A stretch of DNA of 18,845 bases from CAYLOP01 sp964385305 (lineage in GTDB: Bacteria; Chloroflexota; Anaerolineae; Anaerolineales; E44-bin32), in NCBI GenBank assembly GCA_964385305.1, contig CAYLOP010000050.1, forward strand, positions 1-18,845, written 5' to 3'. The stretch's first letter is position 1. Each line of letters begins with the position of its first letter. The position numbers and the translations under genes were made by a program. Under the pieces are notes generated by a model. That model was not told where the DNA came from, did not search any database, and saw only the letters and a list, made by a program, of their open reading frames with translations. Of the stretch, positions 16,117 through 18,845 are shown piece after piece.

Positions 16117-16364
16117 CGTTGTGTCACTCTATCAATATCGGATGCGAGGGGATTATACACCAGCACTTGAGACATTGCCGCTTTAGCTAACAGACTTTGG
16201 AAGGGCAATATCTTCAGATTTTCAACACGAGGCTCAGCGTTGAGATTTATCCTGTCGTATAAGGTATTACCCGGACGCCCAACTCGCATCGCCTGCTTGA
16301 ACGTCTTCACCTGATCAAGAAGGTAAGAAAGATCGCAAGCATGCACACGCTGTTCGGTGTTCAT
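16113..16364 (-). CDS. Hypothetical small protein overlapping the mutase subunit start
   Basis: A frame of 83 residues from ATG 16364 has GGAG five bases upstream and ends in a TGA that overlaps the next ATG (ATGA), the same coupling seen at meaB/GNAT. The sequence (MNTEQRVHACDLSYLLDQ...) is mixed and soluble-looking, with no motif I recognise. Against it: the TATAAT at 16152-16157 lies inside, and the frame stays open upstream to 16436 without a better start. The trpS-to-mutase interval may instead be plain intergenic DNA. Confidence 0.35.
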   Translation of the reverse strand: MNTEQRVHACDLSYLLDQVKTFKQAMRVGRPGNTLYDRINLNAEPRVENLKILPFQSLLAKAAMSQVLVYNPLASDIDRVTQR

Positions 16365-16432
16365 AGATCTCCAAATGCACGCTCGCCTTACCCGCAGTGT
16401 ATGCATACGGCTGCTCCTGGAAAACGGAAAGA

Positions 16433-17455
16433 TCAATCTGCCCCGAGCGGCAATCGAAACATCCCCATCGCATCACGGACCAACGCCATGGTCTCTTGTG
16501 CTTCGGCGCGCATCCTCCTCGTACCGACCATGAGGATCTCTTCAAGCATGGCGGGGCGATCAACATACTTGGCCCGACGTTCCCGTATAGGATCCAGGAA
16601 GGCGTTCAGGGCGTCGACGAGTTTTTGCTTAACCTCCACATCGCCCACCTTGCCACGCTGGTAACGCGATTTGAGCTCAGCGACCTCGTCTTTGTTTTTG
16701 TTGAAGACATCATGGTAGATGAAGACAGGATTGCCTTCCACCACACCCGGGATATCGGCGTGCACACGGTTGGGATCCGTGTACATCTGCATGACCTTTC
16801 TCGTCACTGTCTCGACATCATCGGCGAGGTCGATCGTATTGCCGCGTGACTTCGCCATTTGTGATTGCCCATCGGTTCCCACCAGACTCGCAACCTCTCC
16901 GATCAGCGCCTTAGGAAGTGGGAACACTTCGCCATAGAGCCGATTGAAGCGTCGCGCTAACTCGCGTGTGACTTCAACATGTGCCTCATTATCCCTTCCA
17001 ACCGGAACAAGTGTTGCGCGTGGGAGCAAGATATCGGCGGCTTGTAAAACGGGATACCCCAGCAAACCAAAGGGGATGTTCTCCAGATGAGCGGCACTCG
17101 CCATTTCTTTGAGGCTCGGGATTCGTTCAAGTCGTGGAACACTCACGAGCATTCCGAGGATCAGGTTTAATTCATACGTTTCCGGAACACCCGATTGTAA
17201 AAATATCACACTTCGAGATGGGTCGATGCCCACAGCAAGATAGTCTAGCAGCATCTCAAATATATGTTGCCTAACAGCTTACACATCGGATTTCCGCTGC
17301 TTTGTCGTTAGGCTGTGCAGATCAGCGATGATAAAGAAGCTCTCGTACTTTCCCTGCAATTCGACTCGGTTACGTAGGGAGCCGACGTAATGTCCGAGGT
17401 GGAGCCGTCCTGTAGGGCGATCCCCTGTTAGAATGCGTTTTCTCACATCAGTCAT
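16433..17455 (-). pseudogene. trpS: Tryptophanyl-tRNA synthetase with in-frame TAA at codon 59
   Basis: Read through, this encodes about 340 residues, full TrpRS length. It starts at ATG 17455 with AAGGAG seven bases upstream. Class I motifs: GRLHLGH (HIGH motif, residues 17-22), AADILLPRATLVPVGRDNEAHVE, and SQMAKSRGN in place of KMSKS. The N-terminal part reads to ...TTKQRKSDV, then TAA (17281-17279), then resumes in the same frame as AVRQHIFEMLLDYLAVGIDP. The next internal ATG, 17254, would give a protein without the HIGH motif and so no active enzyme. The rest is well conserved. TAA and TAG end several intact neighbours, so code reassignment is not the explanation. Either another trpS exists, or the stop is a sequence error. 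Confidence 0.9.
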
Positions 17456-17498
17456 CTTTCACTCCTTGGCGAATCGATCCAGGGTGATACGAGCGCAG

Positions 17499-17528
17499 AA
17501 AAAAAGCTCGTCCCTTTTCGGGACGAGC
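17499..17528 (-). terminator. T-box regulated terminator before trpS
   Basis: A perfect 9-bp stem GCTCGTCCC/GGGACGAGC with a GAAAA-type loop is followed by seven T, 44 bases upstream of the trpS ATG. Its 5' arm lies just after the conserved T-box sequence, as expected for the alternative antiterminator fold. Confidence 0.92.
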
Positions 17529-17844
17529 ATGTTGCCCGCGGTGCCACCCCGCTTAAGTCAGGTCAAAATCCCTCACCCTTATCGGACTACGGAAGCCTGA
17601 CTTCACTCATTTGGACAAGGACGATTCCTTGCGGTGTCCAACGCCTTGATAACGGTGGCGAATCCGGCTCAGGATACTAAACCGCAGTGGAAGGTAACGC
17701 CACGCAGGTCTTTCACCCTGCAGCTCCAAGGCCCATTCAGCTTCAACGATCAGACAGGATCTCAGCACACCCTGCTCTCTGTACTGCCGTTTCGAAACCT
17801 ACTCTCCCTCTTCAAAGCATTTTCTTGGATTATCTTGTAAGTCG
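17499..17844 (-). promoter_or_regulatory. Tryptophan T-box riboswitch upstream of trpS
   Basis: The minus-strand leader has the T-box parts in order: GAGGGAGAGTAGG near 17810-17798 (start of stem I), specifier region GAATGGGCCTTGGAGC (about 17738-17723) with Trp codon TGG at 17735-17733, the conserved T-box GGGTGGCACCGCGG at 17549-17536 that pairs with uncharged tRNA, and a terminator at 17528-17499 (GCTCGTCCC/GGGACGAGC, seven T). Uncharged tRNA-Trp should favour the antiterminator and switch on trpS. Confidence 0.95.
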
Positions 17845-17873
17845 AGTATAACCATGCAGTGAACCCGCGTCAA
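17845..17873 (-). promoter_or_regulatory. Sigma-70 promoter of the trpS T-box transcript
   Basis: TTGACG (17873-17868) and TATACT (17850-17845) are separated by exactly 17 bases, placing the transcript start near 17838, just before T-box stem I. Confidence 0.8.
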
Positions 17874-18093
17874 TGATCCTTCTTAGAGGATGACGTTTCA
17901 GTGCGTAGCACGACACTTACGACGCTTTATGGAAGGCATTGCCAGAACAGGTTCAAACGTTCCCCATCACCAATATCCACAAGGTAAGGTTGCCAAGTGA
18001 GGGTAAAGTGTCGATCCTCGAGATTCTGGTTTCAGGACTTTGGGGGAGAATTCCATCCTGCCCTGAATAGGCAGCGTGCAAATACGAAGAGGG

Positions 18094-18423
18094 CTACATT
18101 CCTAGATGAGGATTTAGCTTCGCAATGATTCGTTTTTTAGGGATATAACCTGTCAACCGCTCAACAGGTTCCCCATCAACAAAGAGGAGCAAAGTGGGAA
18201 CACCCATAATCCCGAAACGCATAGCTGAGTTGATATTGGCGTCGATATCGAGTTTTACAATGCTTACCTTACCATCCCACGCCGCCGCGAGTTCTTCCAC
18301 GATAGGGTCGAGTTGCTTGCATGGACGACACCATTCCGCACCAAAATCCACCAAAACAGGTAAATCCGATTCTATAACCATCGCATCGAAGTTCCCATCA
18401 TTAATCTCAGGGATATTCACCAT
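18094..18423 (-). CDS. trxA: Thioredoxin
   Basis: 109 residues from ATG 18423, which follows GGAGG; in-frame starts up to 18468 lack a comparable site. The fold is a complete single thioredoxin domain: VLVDFGAEWCRPCKQLDPIVEELA with active-site W31-C32-R-P-C35-K36 (Arg replaces the usual Gly), KLDIDANINSAMRFGIMGVPTLLLF with the cis-Pro at 76, and the C-terminal GYIPKKRI helix. It is a cytoplasmic disulfide reductant, normally kept reduced by thioredoxin reductase. CRPC should shift the redox potential somewhat relative to CGPC. It has its own strong promoter. The downstream 17874-18093 interval shows no clear terminator. Confidence 0.95.
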   Translation of the reverse strand: MVNIPEINDGNFDAMVIESDLPVLVDFGAEWCRPCKQLDPIVEELAAAWDGKVSIVKLDIDANINSAMRFGIMGVPTLLLFVDGEPVERLTGYIPKKRIIAKLNPHLGM

Positions 18424-18482
18424 GTCGCCTCCAAGGTTGCTCTCCCCCCTGTTCCCGAAATGCGGCAAGCGGAGTCATCCAT
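18417..18482 (-). CDS. Possible 21-residue leader ORF overlapping the trxA start
   Basis: ATG 18482 has GGTGGAG seven bases upstream, and the frame (MDDSACRISGTGG...) ends in a TGA four bases inside trxA. It sits wholly on the trxA mRNA leader. The good ribosome site and overlap suggest translational coupling, but the peptide has no recognisable homologue and could be chance. Confidence 0.25.
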   Translation of the reverse strand: MDDSACRISGTGGRATLEATW

Positions 18483-18532
18483 AAAAAATCTCCACCCATA
18501 CTTTGTACCACATAGCACCTACCAAAGCCGAG

Positions 18533-18561
18533 ATAGTACTTGGCGATCGTAGAATTGTCAA
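18533..18561 (-). promoter_or_regulatory. Near-consensus sigma-70 promoter of trxA
   Basis: A perfect TTGACA (18561-18556) and TACTAT (18538-18533) are separated by 17 bases, with the transcript start expected near 18526, about 100 bases before the trxA ATG. Confidence 0.82.
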
Positions 18562-18845
18562 TACTCCAGTGCCCGAGCACCAATAATGGCCTGGCTACCC
18601 CAATAAAACGTACGCGCTAATAGCTTGATCGACTCCATATGCTACGCTCTGTCACGATCTACGTTTACATCCAAAAAGGTGAGTTCGCCTCAGTGTATTA
18701 GGCAGAATTATAGATTTTTTCTTACCGCTGGCATAGCAACGCCATTCCCTTGTATCAATGCCGTCTTCACCCGGATTTGCTCCCCCCATCCAGTAGTGTC
18801 CCACTATTGCCGAGGGAACATAAGAAGTAGACCAACCTGAAACCA
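18562..18845. other. Unassigned sequence upstream of trxA
   Basis: About 280 AT-richer bases to the window edge contain no supportable gene or RNA. A minus-strand TATAAT near 18713 has no matching -35 box. Confidence 0.4.

Noticed and set aside
2755..17281. Reassigned stop codons (alternative genetic code) to explain TAG in the kinase and TAA in trpS
   Set aside because: TAG ends both M28 peptidases, subunit IV and the FrhB-like gene, and TAA ends cytochrome b6 and the HdrD-like gene, all at natural protein ends.
17634..17840. Plus-strand open frame of 68 codons
   Set aside because: It lies wholly within the T-box leader on the other strand and shows no protein-like features.
17941..17960. 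GGTTCAAACGTTCCC as a possible tRNA T-arm
   Set aside because: No matching acceptor, D or anticodon stems could be drawn around it.

Overview
The window is about 18.8 kb of a bacterial draft genome, with one scaffold gap of 10 N at 12966-12975. No marker gene fixes the taxon. A tryptophan T-box, a separate coenzyme-B12-binding mutase subunit beside MeaB, secreted M28 peptidases with accessory domains, and a menaquinol-type b6/Rieske gene set with an Hdr-like protein together suggest an anaerobic or facultative member of the Chloroflexota. That placement is an inference.

Left part (1-6508): the 3' end of a large M28-type zinc aminopeptidase closed by a strong terminator; a leftward PAS-PAS histidine kinase broken by a frameshift and an in-frame TAG; and a complete M28 lipoprotein peptidase with its own promoter.

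Centre (7038-11954): a tight five-gene rightward operon, the most interesting part of the window. It encodes a cytochrome b6-type protein with an N-terminal CxxCH extension, subunit IV, a Rieske protein, a 640-residue membrane fusion of a NarI-like cytochrome b with two [4Fe-4S] motifs and two CCG domains (architecture of HdrD-like proteins and of ETF:menaquinone oxidoreductase), and an FrhB/FdhB-like iron-sulfur protein. The simplest reading is a short electron-transfer chain: a soluble donor (perhaps ETF or a reduced flavin or F420-type cofactor) reduces menaquinone through the last two proteins, and the b6/Rieske complex reoxidises the quinol.

Right part (12000-18561), all leftward: plsY; then a compact chain of an unknown small ORF, the B12-binding subunit of methylmalonyl-CoA mutase, meaB, a GNAT acetyltransferase and prs; then trpS with a complete promoter and tryptophan T-box but an in-frame TAA at codon 59; then a thioredoxin gene with a near-consensus promoter. 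MCM/MeaB (propionyl-CoA metabolism) fits acyl-CoA oxidation feeding the central operon, but the mutase large subunit and ETF genes are not in the window.

The two interrupted genes (kinase, trpS) and the N gap mean that sequencing or assembly error must be excluded before calling true pseudogenes. No rRNA, tRNA, CRISPR array, insertion sequence or phage gene was recognised.
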